Position numbers and translations under genes: made by a program
Shown: positions 16,493 to 24,092 of the stretch, piece by piece
Position numbering within the stretch: position 1 is the stretch's first letter
Layout: each line of letters begins with the position of its first letter
NCBI GenBank assembly: GCA_021414085.1
Contig: JAIOPC010000011.1
Coordinates: forward strand, 192,914 to 256,913
Reading direction: 5' to 3'
Length of the DNA stretch: 64,000 nt
From: Actinomycetes bacterium
Lineage (GTDB): Bacteria > Actinomycetota > Acidimicrobiia > Acidimicrobiales > Ilumatobacteraceae
Notes under the pieces: generated by a model
Database searches by the model: none
Told to the model about the DNA's origin: nothing
Seen by the model: only the letters and a program-made list of their open reading frames with translations

Positions 16493-16830
16493 TCGCGAAT
16501 CTCCACCTGTTGGCCAACCACTAGGCCCCATCGGTCGAACGCGCCAGCTTCGGCTTCAACGATGCTGCGCGCCTTCCACACCGGGAGGCCAACGCGATTG
16601 CGACGCATGCGCGCAATCTTGAGCACAACGCCCTGCTCGTCGAGGTACGCGACGTCGATCGCAAACCGCATGCCAATCGTGTGCACGCTGCGACAGGGGG
16701 CGAGCACCAACGCGCCGCCGATTCCGTCGCGCCCGAGGAGCCCGCGAGCGCGCGATCCGTGGCTGCGAGCGCGTTCGGCGCTGGCCAATACGTGACCGTC
16801 GCAGACCAGCCAACACTCGTCGGATGCCAT
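16489..16830 (-). CDS. DUF192 family protein
   Basis: 113 aa, a single DUF192 domain: 'RARGLLGRDGIGGALVLAP', 'VHTIGMRFAIDVAYLDEQG' (the signature) and 'VVEIRE'-like end. There is no signal peptide, unlike many members. Function is unknown in the family. It is translationally coupled to rsmI by a 4-nt overlap. Confidence 0.88.
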   Translation of the reverse strand: MASDECWLVCDGHVLASAERARSHGSRARGLLGRDGIGGALVLAPCRSVHTIGMRFAIDVAYLDEQGVVLKIARMRRNRVGLPVWKARSIVEAEAGAFDRWGLVVGQQVEIRE

Positions 16831-16848
16831 GCGTAAAGACTCGCAGAT

Positions 16849-17793
16849 TCAGAGCAGCGGCACGTCGGGAACAGCCACGAAACTGCGCGGCACACCGTGG
16901 GTGGAGTCGTATGCGGCCTTGCCAACCACTGCGGCGAAGATGATCGCTCCACCCACCAGCGTCCAGCCCTTTGGGTGCAGGTCGAGCAAGATGATTCCCC
17001 ACAGTGGCGCGAACGCCATCTCGGTCTGTGTGAACACGGTCATCGGCACGGTCGGCACGTGTTTGCTCGCTTCGTTGAACATCAGCGTGCCGACGACGAT
17101 CAACACGGCGCCGTGAACTAGCGCGTACGCCATGTCGGCCGCTGGCGGAAACAGCGTCCTGTGGTGGGCAAGCGTGATGATCGAGCACACAACAACCATC
17201 AACGCGCAGTAGCCGGCGAGCACCGGCGACCAGTCGCGTCGTTGATCGGTGCGCAGGCACGTGGCATACAAGGCGAAGCCGATCGATGACGCGAACGCCG
17301 CGATGTTGCCCTTCATGTTGCCAGCGTCGAGATCGCCGAACACGGTGACGACCAAGCCAGCGACACCGATGGCAAGGGCGATGATCGTGGAACGGGTCAG
17401 CCGTTCGCCGAGGAACGTGGCGAAGACCATCGCCACCAACGGAGTGAGCGAACTGAGGAAGGCAGCATTCGCGGGTGTCGTCGTCTTGACCGCATACACG
17501 AACGCGATTGATGCCAGGAAGATCCCAAGGTTGGCGGCCATCATCACGCGGCCGCTGCGCCAGGCGAGGAACGTGCGACCGGGTTGCCGCCGGATCAGTC
17601 CGATCGCCTCGATGACAAGGATCACGCCGATGGACCGCCAGATCAGGTACTGAAAGGCGTCGGTGTGGTTGGCCTTGCGGGCGGTGACGATTCCGAGGCT
17701 CCACACGACTCCGGAGCCGAGCGCGAGCAGCGACGGCACGACCGGCAAGCGAACCCTGTCGTGGTGTTCGTCGGTTCGCGTTTCCAGTTGCAT
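16849..17793 (-). CDS. EamA/DMT-family transporter
   Basis: 314 aa with about ten hydrophobic segments, for example 'SLLALGSGVVWSLGIV', 'VMMAANLGIFLASIAFVYAV', 'IIALAIGVAGLVVTVFG' and 'LVGGAIIFAAVVGKAAY', arranged as two EamA repeats. It is an inner-membrane drug/metabolite exporter of unknown substrate. The ATG at 17793 (MQLETRTDEHH) is the sensible start. The track extends the frame to 18342 antisense through trmB, which I reject. It is divergent from trmB. Confidence 0.9.
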   Translation of the reverse strand: MQLETRTDEHHDRVRLPVVPSLLALGSGVVWSLGIVTARKANHTDAFQYLIWRSIGVILVIEAIGLIRRQPGRTFLAWRSGRVMMAANLGIFLASIAFVYAVKTTTPANAAFLSSLTPLVAMVFATFLGERLTRSTIIALAIGVAGLVVTVFGDLDAGNMKGNIAAFASSIGFALYATCLRTDQRRDWSPVLAGYCALMVVVCSIITLAHHRTLFPPAADMAYALVHGAVLIVVGTLMFNEASKHVPTVPMTVFTQTEMAFAPLWGIILLDLHPKGWTLVGGAIIFAAVVGKAAYDSTHGVPRSFVAVPDVPLL

Positions 17794-17821
17794 GACTGTG
17801 CCGAGGTTAGCGGTGGTAGCA

Positions 17822-18505
17822 ATGATCCCTATGGAGACGTCGGTGCATCCGCCTATTCGCAGCTTTCGGCTGCGTCGCCGTCGGCTGTCGCCCGAACGCA
17901 TGGAGCTGTATCGCGAGCGCAGCGTTCGTTGGTCGCTGCCTGCGGACGTGTTGCTCGATTGGTCGACGGTCTTTCCCACCATTGCCGCGCCGATCGATGT
18001 CGTGCTCGACATTGGTTTCGGCGGTGGTGAGGCGTTGGTGGCGTTGGCAGCCCAGCGCCCGACCGAGGCGATTGTCGGTGTCGAAGTGCACACGACTGGC
18101 GTTGCGCGTGTGCTGGAGACGATCGACCTCGCTGGTTGGCAGCACGTGCGGGTAGTGGAGGACGACGTGCTCGTGTTGCTGCCGAGAGTGCCGGCCAAGT
18201 CGCTCGCCGGCGTGCGTTTGTTCTTCCCCGACCCGTGGCCGAAGAACAAGCAACGGCATCGACGCATCGCACGCGCGGATGTTGTGCCACAGTTCGTCGA
18301 CCGTTTACGCGTTGGCGGCACACTGCACATTGCGACCGACATCGCGGACTACGCCGAACAGGTCGCGCAGTTGTGCGCCGACGATTCGCGGTTGCGTGGT
18401 GGCGTGGTTGCGCGGCCCGAGTGGCGGCCGGTCACCAAATTCGAAACACGTGGTCTGGCCGAAGGCCGCCAGCCGATCGACCTGATTTACGAACGGGTCA
18501 GCTGA
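17822..18505 (+). CDS. trmB: tRNA (guanine-N7-)-methyltransferase
   Basis: Methylates G46 of tRNA. 227 aa. Seen: 'RSFRLRRRRLSPERMELY', SAM motif 'VVLDIGFGGGEALVALA', 'IVGVEVHTTGVARVLETI', 'VRLFFPDPWPKNKQRHRR' (family hallmark) and 'GLAEGRQPIDLIYERVS'. The ATG at 17822 or the in-frame ATG at 17831 (METSVHPP) may be used. The track's longer start at 17663 is antisense to the transporter. Confidence 0.95.
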   Translation: MIPMETSVHPPIRSFRLRRRRLSPERMELYRERSVRWSLPADVLLDWSTVFPTIAAPIDVVLDIGFGGGEALVALAAQRPTEAIVGVEVHTTGVARVLETIDLAGWQHVRVVEDDVLVLLPRVPAKSLAGVRLFFPDPWPKNKQRHRRIARADVVPQFVDRLRVGGTLHIATDIADYAEQVAQLCADDSRLRGGVVARPEWRPVTKFETRGLAEGRQPIDLIYERVS

Positions 18506-19952
18506 CCGACACTGGGTCGGGGTGGCGACCGATGCCGCCGTCGCGCAGCAGCATCCCGGTCAATTGTCGATCGAGGTGCTGTTGGCGCCACACCAACATC
18601 TCTTGCGCCAACGGCAATACCACTGCGGGGTCGGTCTTCTGTGTTTGCCAGCTCGGGTCGGCGGCGAGATCGAAGCACAGCCAGTCACCGTTGCCGAACT
18701 GCACGTATGCATGGGCATCGGTGCGCAGTACGGCGAGGTTCTTGCGCTCGAGGCTGCGATCCCACGGCCATGGATGCTCGCGCTGGGCAATCGCCAGATC
18801 GCGCCAATCCCATTCGTAGTGTGCGCTGGACCGCCAATGTGGTGGTCGCTCGCCACGCAGGAACGGCGTGAGCGGCAGCCCGTCGCATTGCACCGGCACC
18901 GGCACGTCCATCAGCTCGCAGAGGGTCGGCAGGATGTCGACGTTCTCCGTGAAGTCGTTCACGACCGTGCCGTGGCCGGCGGTGTGCGCGGGATCACGCA
19001 CGATGCCGATGATGTGATAACTGCTTTCGAAGTAGCCGCACTTCTGCTGCAGCCCCTGATCGCCGAGCTGCTCGCCGTGATCGGCGGTGATCACGATGAC
19101 GGTGTTGTCCCACTCGCCGCGAGCCTTTAACGCGGCGACGATGCGACCGAGATGGTGGTCGACCTCGCTGATCATCCCGTAGTACTGCGCGCAGAGGTAG
19201 GCGAGCTTCGCCGGGTCGCTGGGGCATGGCGTGCCTTGCAGCAGCATCGCGTGGTAGCGATGGATCGGTTCAGGAATCGGAAGTGGTGGTGGGCAATCGG
19301 CGGGGGAGTACATCGCCTCGTATTCACCAGCCGCGCGATACGGCGGATGCGGGCGGATAAACGACGTGTGTGCGAACCACGGGCCGTCTTGCGTGTTCAA
19401 CCAGTCGAGGAAGTGATCGGTGAGGAATTGCGTGACTGAATGTTCTGCCGGGCGCTTGTGTTCGGTGGACAGCGCGTACTCGGGGTCGGTGACAACCTTG
19501 TCGGTGTAGCCCAGGCTCTGCAGCCACGCCAGCCATGGCGCGTGCCGCTCGTCGAGGCAGAGCAACTCTTCGAAGCCGGGCAGCACGCCTTCCCAGTTCG
19601 AGAGCCGCGGATCGTTCGGGTCGGTGATGCGTCGTGGATCGGCCGCCTGATCGGTGTAACCGAACATCACCGGGTTGTAGCCAGCGCGCAGCGCCGCGCG
19701 CGCCACGTTGTCGAACCGATAGTCGAGGGGTGTGCCGTTGGCGACAACGCGGTTGTTCATCTGGTACGTGCCGGTGTATAGCGCAGCGCGGCCAGGGGCA
19801 CACGGAGCTGCTTGCGCGTAGTGGCGCGCGAAGCGAACGCCGGCCGCGGCAATCGCGTCGAGGTTGGGCGTGCGGACTAAGGGGTGACCAGCAGCGCCAT
19901 ACGAGTCGCCGCGGAATTGATCGAGGGTGACGAAGAGAACGTTCGGGCGCAT
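18498..19952 (-). CDS. Sulfatase/phosphonate monoester hydrolase-like enzyme
   Basis: 484 aa, alkaline-phosphatase superfamily. N-terminal metal site 'PNVLFVTLDQFRGDSYG'. The formylglycine motif near residue 51 is 'CAPGRAALYTGTYQMNN', which fits C-x-P-x-R but has Gly where most sulfatases have Ser. Further metal ligands: 'VIVITADHGEQLGDQG' (DHGE). There is no signal peptide, so it is cytoplasmic, more typical of the phosphonate monoester hydrolase/choline-sulfatase branch. Its end overlaps the trmB 3' end by 8 nt on the other strand. The substrate is unknown. Confidence 0.86.
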   Translation of the reverse strand: MRPNVLFVTLDQFRGDSYGAAGHPLVRTPNLDAIAAAGVRFARHYAQAAPCAPGRAALYTGTYQMNNRVVANGTPLDYRFDNVARAALRAGYNPVMFGYTDQAADPRRITDPNDPRLSNWEGVLPGFEELLCLDERHAPWLAWLQSLGYTDKVVTDPEYALSTEHKRPAEHSVTQFLTDHFLDWLNTQDGPWFAHTSFIRPHPPYRAAGEYEAMYSPADCPPPLPIPEPIHRYHAMLLQGTPCPSDPAKLAYLCAQYYGMISEVDHHLGRIVAALKARGEWDNTVIVITADHGEQLGDQGLQQKCGYFESSYHIIGIVRDPAHTAGHGTVVNDFTENVDILPTLCELMDVPVPVQCDGLPLTPFLRGERPPHWRSSAHYEWDWRDLAIAQREHPWPWDRSLERKNLAVLRTDAHAYVQFGNGDWLCFDLAADPSWQTQKTDPAVVLPLAQEMLVWRQQHLDRQLTGMLLRDGGIGRHPDPVSVS

Positions 19953-19973
19953 CAGCCGAGCGTACGCGGCTCG

Positions 19974-20258
19974 CTACATCGGTAGCGCTTCGTAGATGCG
20001 CACTCCGTTGATGGGTACTCCGTCGAGCAGCTTCTCGGCTGCTTCCATGCTCTCGGCCCTGACGATGGTGTACCCGGTGATCGGCGTGGCATCGCCCGCC
20101 AAGTCGCGTGCTCCGCTCTTGGTGACCTCGCGGCCGTCGCCGAACGGGTTCCCGTTGTCGACGATGCTTGCCCCGATTGAAGCGAACCATTGCATCCAAT
20201 CTTCCCTGACACCGGCTCCGCCCGACTTGTCGCCGTACAGGAATATGAACTTCTTCAT
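19974..20258 (-). CDS. YCII-related (DGPF-type) domain protein
   Basis: 94 aa from the ATG at 20258 ('MKKFIFLYGDKSGGAG'), preceded by a strong GGAGGAG Shine-Dalgarno and overlapping the ArsR stop as ATGA. The ferredoxin-like YCII/DGPF fold is suggested by 'MQWFASIGASIVDNGNPF', 'GYTIVRAESMEAAEKLLDG' and 'VRIYEALPM'. No enzymatic role is established for such proteins. It is probably controlled by the ArsR gene it is coupled to. Confidence 0.82.
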   Translation of the reverse strand: MKKFIFLYGDKSGGAGVREDWMQWFASIGASIVDNGNPFGDGREVTKSGARDLAGDATPITGYTIVRAESMEAAEKLLDGVPINGVRIYEALPM

Positions 20259-20590
20259 CGCTTCTCCTCCAAGTAGTGCGCGTAGTTCTGCAGGGTGGCC
20301 TGAGCCGAACCCCAGTAGGTGTGGTACTGCTGCAACCAATCCTCCAACACCTGTAGCGATCGCGGGTCGAGCGTGAGGAAGTTAGTGCGACCCATCTTGC
20401 GGCGCACGACCAGGCCAGCGCTCTCCAGGATCTTGATGTGCTTGTGGATCGCTGGCAAGGAGAGATCGCGCATGTCGGCGAGTTGCGTGATCGAGTGTGG
20501 TTGCAGACCCACGGCGTACACGATCGCTCGCCGGTGCTTGTTGGCGAGTGCTTCGAATATCGCGTCGAGATCGTTTGATTCGTCTGCCAT
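20255..20590 (-). CDS. ArsR-family winged-helix repressor
   Basis: 111 aa. HTH region: 'IFEALANKHRRAIVYAVGL', 'SITQLADMRDLSLPAIHKHI' (recognition helix) and 'ILESAGLVVRRKMGRTNFL' (wing). There is no Cys metal site, so it probably does not sense metals. Such regulators commonly control adjacent DGPF/YCII or SRPBCC genes. The paired AGTTAACT boxes directly upstream are its likely operator, controlling both itself and the divergent gene. Confidence 0.88.
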   Translation of the reverse strand: MADESNDLDAIFEALANKHRRAIVYAVGLQPHSITQLADMRDLSLPAIHKHIKILESAGLVVRRKMGRTNFLTLDPRSLQVLEDWLQQYHTYWGSAQATLQNYAHYLEEKR

Positions 20591-20601
20591 GGTGGCGCTA
20601 C

Positions 20602-20621
20602 AGTTAACTTAGAAGTTAACT
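20602..20621. promoter_or_regulatory. AGTTAACT-N4-AGTTAACT operator
   Basis: Two copies of the self-complementary octamer AGTTAACT are separated by TAGA in the 51-nt gap between the ArsR gene and the divergent gene at 20642. The whole 20-mer is close to a perfect palindrome and AT-rich in a GC-rich setting. It is the likely ArsR binding site over a bidirectional promoter. Confidence 0.65.
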
Positions 20622-20641
20622 ATATCAAAGGAGACACGGGG

Positions 20642-21262
20642 ATGACGGATTACGCAGCAATGGCCGACATCGAGCGCAAGGCGCTGTACGCCGAATTGCA
20701 GGGTTTGACCGAAGCGCAATGGGCGACGATGACGGTGTGCGACCCGTGGACGGTTCGGCACCTGGTGGCGCACATGACGGCGCTCGGTAATCAGACCGCG
20801 CCCAACTTCTTTAAGGGCATGATCACCACCGGCTTCAACTTCAACAAGTTCGTCGACAAAGACCTTCGCAAGTTCAACAACGGTTCGAACGCCGACGTGC
20901 TCGCTGGCTTCGCCAAGACGCTCACCAACGGCAAGACGCCGCCAGGGCCGAAGTATGTGCCGCTCGGCGAGTACATGTGCCACGGCGAAGACATCCGACG
21001 TGCAATTGGGTCGGCGGGGAAGCACGCAGAAGCACACGTAGTCGCGCTCGCTGGCGCCTATCAAACGACGGGCAATCCACTTGGCGGCAAGAAGCGTTCC
21101 GCCGGACTGAAGCTGCGCGCCACCGACGTCGACTGGACCTTCGGTGACGGACCAGAAGTGGCAGGCCCTGGAATGGACTTGATCCTCGCAATGAGCGGTC
21201 GCGCGAAGTCGCTCGACAACTGCACCGGCGAGGGTGTTGCGACCATGCGCGGGCGTTGCTGA
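20642..21262 (+). CDS. Maleylpyruvate isomerase-family mycothiol-dependent enzyme
   Basis: 206 aa, DinB-like helical bundle: 'GLTEAQWATMTVCDPWTVRH', 'LVAHMTALGNQT' (His ligand) and 'GEYMCHGEDIRRAIG' (HGxD ligand pattern). The C-terminal part ('LKLRATDVDWTFGDGPEVAG', 'LILAMSGRAKSLDNCTGEG') is the usual TIGR03083-type tail. It is a probable mycothiol-linked transferase or isomerase of unknown substrate. The ATG at 20642 follows AAAGGAG. It is divergent from the ArsR-YCII pair and shares its operator. Confidence 0.86.
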   Translation: MTDYAAMADIERKALYAELQGLTEAQWATMTVCDPWTVRHLVAHMTALGNQTAPNFFKGMITTGFNFNKFVDKDLRKFNNGSNADVLAGFAKTLTNGKTPPGPKYVPLGEYMCHGEDIRRAIGSAGKHAEAHVVALAGAYQTTGNPLGGKKRSAGLKLRATDVDWTFGDGPEVAGPGMDLILAMSGRAKSLDNCTGEGVATMRGRC

Positions 21263-21294
21263 GCTAGCGCGCCGCCAGCGGCCATCATGGTCGC

Positions 21295-21464
21295 ATGAAT
21301 GACGAACTCACTGACGACGAGTTGGATCTGATCGAGGCGCGTGCCGCACACGCGACGGGTCGCGGCCAGCAGGAAGCGACGACCTCGACTTCATCGCCGC
21401 CAGTCGTCAAGACGTGGTGCGCCTAGTCGCGGAGTGTCGTCGGTTGCGCGCGCTCGTTGGCTAG
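21295..21464 (+). pseudogene. Frameshifted small acidic protein remnant
   Basis: The ATG at 21295 opens '[20 protein letters not shown]', then the frame drifts into [10 protein letters not shown] and stops at 21424. In the next frame the sequence continues '[20 protein letters not shown]' to a stop at 21462. The two halves resemble the start and end of a common short actinobacterial protein (ExxxIExR...DxxFIAxxRxDVxxLVxExRxLR). A one-base loss (or two-base gain) around 21370-21380 would explain this. It could also be a sequencing error. Confidence 0.5.
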
Positions 21465-21479
21465 CCGAGGTTTTCGGTG

Positions 21480-21497
21480 TGAGAATGGGTATTCTCA
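21480..21497. promoter_or_regulatory. TGAGAAT-N4-ATTCTCA palindrome (likely TetR operator)
   Basis: A perfect 7-bp inverted repeat TGAGAAT/ATTCTCA around GGGT lies just 5 nt before the ATG of the DUF1348-TetR-MOSC operon. Position and symmetry suit a TetR dimer site that represses the operon encoding its own regulator. Confidence 0.6.
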
Positions 21498-21502
21498 GGC
21501 CG

Positions 21503-21964
21503 ATGAATAATCCGACGAAACCACCTGTACCACCATTCGACGAGGCGTCAGCGCGCCAGAAGGTGCTGGCGGCCGAGGCCGCGTGGAACACGCGGGAACC
21601 CGAACGCGTTGCTGGCGCGTACACAATCGACTCGGTGTGGCGGAACCGTTCAGAGTTCGTGCATGGTCGTGAGCAGATCGTGGCGTTCCTCACAGCGAAG
21701 TGGGAACGCGAACTCGACTACGCGCTCCGCAAGGACCTCTGGGCGTTCCACGACAACCGCATCGCGGTGCGCTTTCAATACGAGTGGCACGACGCTGACG
21801 GTCGGTGGTTTCGATCGTACGGAAACGAGAACTGGGAGTTCGACGAGTACGGCTTCATGCGCCGCCGCGAAGCGAGCATCAACGACGTGTCGATTACCGC
21901 GGATGAGCGTCGCATCTTTGGGCCGCGCGCCGAAGGTGACACGAGCGGCATCCCATTGCAATGA
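21503..21964 (+). CDS. DUF1348/NTF2-like protein
   Basis: 153 aa from the ATG at 21503 ([15 protein letters not shown]). The NTF2-like cone fold of the DUF1348 family is recognisable: '[20 protein letters not shown]', '[20 protein letters not shown]', '[19 protein letters not shown]' and '[15 protein letters not shown]'. Function is unknown. It is often found beside stress or detoxification regulators. First gene of an operon with TetR and MOSC genes, with 4-nt overlaps throughout. The track's longer start at 21341 runs through the pseudogene and operator. Confidence 0.85.
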   Translation: MNNPTKPPVPPFDEASARQKVLAAEAAWNTREPERVAGAYTIDSVWRNRSEFVHGREQIVAFLTAKWERELDYALRKDLWAFHDNRIAVRFQYEWHDADGRWFRSYGNENWEFDEYGFMRRREASINDVSITADERRIFGPRAEGDTSGIPLQ

Positions 21965-22545
21965 GTCCGGCCGCCACGCTGACCATCAATGACGCAAGTC
22001 GGGCAGTGCTGCTCGCCGCGAATGAACTGTTCTACGCCAACGGGATTAACGGTGTCGTCATGAGCGACATTCGCGACGCGTCTGGCGTCTCGATGCGTCG
22101 GCTCTACAACATGTACCCGTCGAAGAGCGCGCTGGTTGCCGCATGGCTGACTGATCGCCACGACACGTGGATGGCGTGGTTCACGACCAGCGTCGAACGA
22201 CATGTTGCTGCTGGTGCCGATCCGGTGATGGCCACGTTCGACGCAATCGCCGAATGGGTGAGCGCGCCGGGCTATCGCGGATGTGCCTTCATCAACTCGC
22301 TGGCTGAGACCAACGAGATTGACGACTCGCATCGCTCGATCATCGCCGCGCACAAGCGCGACCTCATCGAACACCTTGCCAATCTGGCGGCACGCGCGCA
22401 TCCGAGCGCACCACGCTGGCTTCCGGCCGCGCTCGCGGTGATCATCGACGGTGCAATTGTGCAGTGCACCGTCTTCGGCAGCACTGAACCACTCGACGCG
22501 GCGCGGTCCGCTGTCAGCCAACTCCTGAAGACGATCCCGACATGA
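21961..22545 (+). CDS. TetR-family transcriptional regulator
   Basis: 194 aa. The N-terminal HTH is typical: '[20 protein letters not shown]', '[20 protein letters not shown]' and '[13 protein letters not shown]'. The C-terminal ligand domain ('[20 protein letters not shown]') resembles the TetR group with the GCLF/GCAF segment. It probably binds the palindrome at 21480. Its start overlaps the upstream stop (ATGA). Confidence 0.9.
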   Translation: MSPAATLTINDASRAVLLAANELFYANGINGVVMSDIRDASGVSMRRLYNMYPSKSALVAAWLTDRHDTWMAWFTTSVERHVAAGADPVMATFDAIAEWVSAPGYRGCAFINSLAETNEIDDSHRSIIAAHKRDLIEHLANLAARAHPSAPRWLPAALAVIIDGAIVQCTVFGSTEPLDAARSAVSQLLKTIPT

Positions 22546-23192
22546 ACCTCACCGTTGGCGCTCTGTGGCGCTACCCGGTCAAGACGCTGGCCGGCGAACG
22601 CATCGATACCGCCGATATCACCGCTAACGGCATCGTCGGCGATCGCATCGTTCACGTGCGCGGGCCGGAAGGCGTCCGCACATCACGGCGGCACCACAAC
22701 CTGCTCGGACTTCACGCCACACTCGGCCTCGATGGCGAACCCCTCGTCGACGGCCAACCGTGGACATCACCCGAGGTTCTGCAGCGCGTCCGGGCCGCTG
22801 CCGGCGATGACGCCAACCTCGCCCGTTACGACGGCCCCGAAAGGTTCGACGTGCTGCCGCTACTGGTGGCCACCGACGGTGCCGTGGCCTCGTTCGGGCG
22901 CGATGTCCGCCGCCTCCGGCCGAACATCGTCATCGATGGTGTCGATGGCATGGACGAGATTATGTGGCCCGGCGCCGAGCTTCACATCGGCGGCGCTGTG
23001 ATCGCCATCGACTCTCGGCGCGGCCGTTGCCCGATGACCACCGTCGATCCCGACACCCTCGACGTTGACCGCGCCGTCTTGAAAGACATCATCACGCGGT
23101 TCGACGGCAAGCTGGCGCTCAACGCCGACGTCGTGCGCGCCAGCACCATTCGCGTCGGCGACCCCGTAAGACTCGTGCGCCAGCCTGGCTGA
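22542..23192 (+). CDS. MOSC domain-containing protein
   Basis: 216 aa. The N-terminal beta-barrel segment 'VGALWRYPVKTLAGERIDTA' and the MOSC core with its Cys, 'DSRRGRCPMTTVDPDTLDVD', resemble the YcbX/mARC group that carries molybdenum cofactor and reduces N-hydroxylated compounds. It has no ferredoxin domain. It overlaps the TetR stop by four bases. A reductive detoxification role under TetR control is inferred. Confidence 0.85.
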   Translation: MNLTVGALWRYPVKTLAGERIDTADITANGIVGDRIVHVRGPEGVRTSRRHHNLLGLHATLGLDGEPLVDGQPWTSPEVLQRVRAAAGDDANLARYDGPERFDVLPLLVATDGAVASFGRDVRRLRPNIVIDGVDGMDEIMWPGAELHIGGAVIAIDSRRGRCPMTTVDPDTLDVDRAVLKDIITRFDGKLALNADVVRASTIRVGDPVRLVRQPG

Positions 23193-23197
23193 CCGCG

Positions 23198-23674
23198 CTA
23201 GCCGGCGAGCAGTTTGTCGAGCGCGTTGTAGCCGTCGACGACGCCCGACTCCATGCCACTCGCGACGAATGCGTCGCGATCAGCGAACGAGTCGACCAGC
23301 GAAGTTGCAGTCAGCAACGTGTGCCCATCGCCGATGGGTTCGAGACGCAGCTTCTCCAACGCCACGCCATCGGGCCAGCCCTCGAACGTGAAGGTCTGCA
23401 CGATCAACTCGTTCGGCCGCACCTCGTGGAAGCAACCGTGAAAGCCAGCCTCGAACCCCGGCCGATTGATGGTGTAGCGATACGACCCGCCCTTGCGGCA
23501 GTCGTAGTGGTCGATCATCACGGTCGAGTCGCGTGGTCCGACCCATTTCGCGTACAACTCGCCATCGGTGTGCGCACGGAACACGGCCGCCGGCTCGGCG
23601 GCGAACTCGCGCATGATGCGAACCATCGGCACTACCTTGTCGACTTCGATCTTGGTTTCGAATGACTTGCTCAT
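23198..23674 (-). CDS. SRPBCC/AHSA1-family protein
   Basis: 158 aa from the ATG at 23674 (MSKSFETKIEVDKVVP), coupled to the ArsR stop by ATGA, with GAGGAGC upstream. START-like fold: 'MVRIMREFAAEPAAVFRAHT', 'YAKWVGPRDSTVMIDHYDCR', 'GSYRYTINRPGFEAGFHGCF' and 'ESGVVDGYNALDKLL'. The family binds hydrophobic ligands. ArsR-AHSA1 pairs are widespread in actinobacteria, but the ligand is unknown. Confidence 0.9.
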   Translation of the reverse strand: MSKSFETKIEVDKVVPMVRIMREFAAEPAAVFRAHTDGELYAKWVGPRDSTVMIDHYDCRKGGSYRYTINRPGFEAGFHGCFHEVRPNELIVQTFTFEGWPDGVALEKLRLEPIGDGHTLLTATSLVDSFADRDAFVASGMESGVVDGYNALDKLLAG

Positions 23675-24012
23675 CGCTTTGCTCCTCGCTTGGGTTTGGT
23701 TTCCTTCAGCAGCGCGTCGAGGCGCTGGTAACGCTGTTCGGCTTCGCGCCGGTACCGCTCGATCCACTTCGTCATTAGGTCGAAGACCTCCGCTTCCAGG
23801 TGGGCCGGTCGACGCTGTGCGTCGCGGCTGCGGGTCACCAAGCCGGCATCTTCGAGTACGCGCAAGTGCTTGGAGACAGCCTGCACCGACATGTCGTGCG
23901 GTTCAGAGAGCTCCACCAGCGTCGCGTCGCCGAGCGCGAGCGTGCTGACGATCTCGCGGCGCGTCGGATCGGCCAACGCTGCAAACACTCGGGACAACTG
24001 ATCTGCCGACAA
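23671..24012 (-). CDS. ArsR-family winged-helix repressor
   Basis: 113 aa. 'VFAALADPTRREIVSTLALG', 'VELSEPHDMSVQAVSKHLRV' and 'LEDAGLVTRSRDAQRRPAHL' define the wHTH. It lacks metal-binding Cys pairs. The start codon is TTG at 24012, preceded by a perfect AGGAGG. It belongs to the ArsR/SRPBCC module class. Two palindromes upstream are the likely operator. Confidence 0.91.
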   Translation of the reverse strand: MSADQLSRVFAALADPTRREIVSTLALGDATLVELSEPHDMSVQAVSKHLRVLEDAGLVTRSRDAQRRPAHLEAEVFDLMTKWIERYRREAEQRYQRLDALLKETKPKRGAKR

Positions 24013-24020
24013 GATTCCTC

Positions 24021-24083
24021 CTCAACCAAATGGTTGAGAACAACGTACCTCGGTAGGAGCGTCGTTGTCAACCGATTGGTTGA
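24021..24083. promoter_or_regulatory. Two CAACCNNNNGGTTG operators for the ArsR-SRPBCC unit
   Basis: CTCAACCA-AA-TGGTTGAG at 24021-24038 and TCAACC-GATT-GGTTGA at 24068-24083 share the half-site TCAACC/GGTTGA, 46 bp apart. The first overlaps the ArsR Shine-Dalgarno and the second lies further upstream. This is the AACCA-type palindrome seen before ArsR/AHSA1 pairs. Repression is inferred. Confidence 0.65.
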
Positions 24084-24092
24084 AGAGAACGG

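Noticed and set aside
16849-18342. 497-aa ORF covering the transporter and extending antisense through trmB
   Set aside because: Only the part from 17793 onward has transporter helices; the extension is low-complexity Thr/Arg sequence antisense to a certain trmB.
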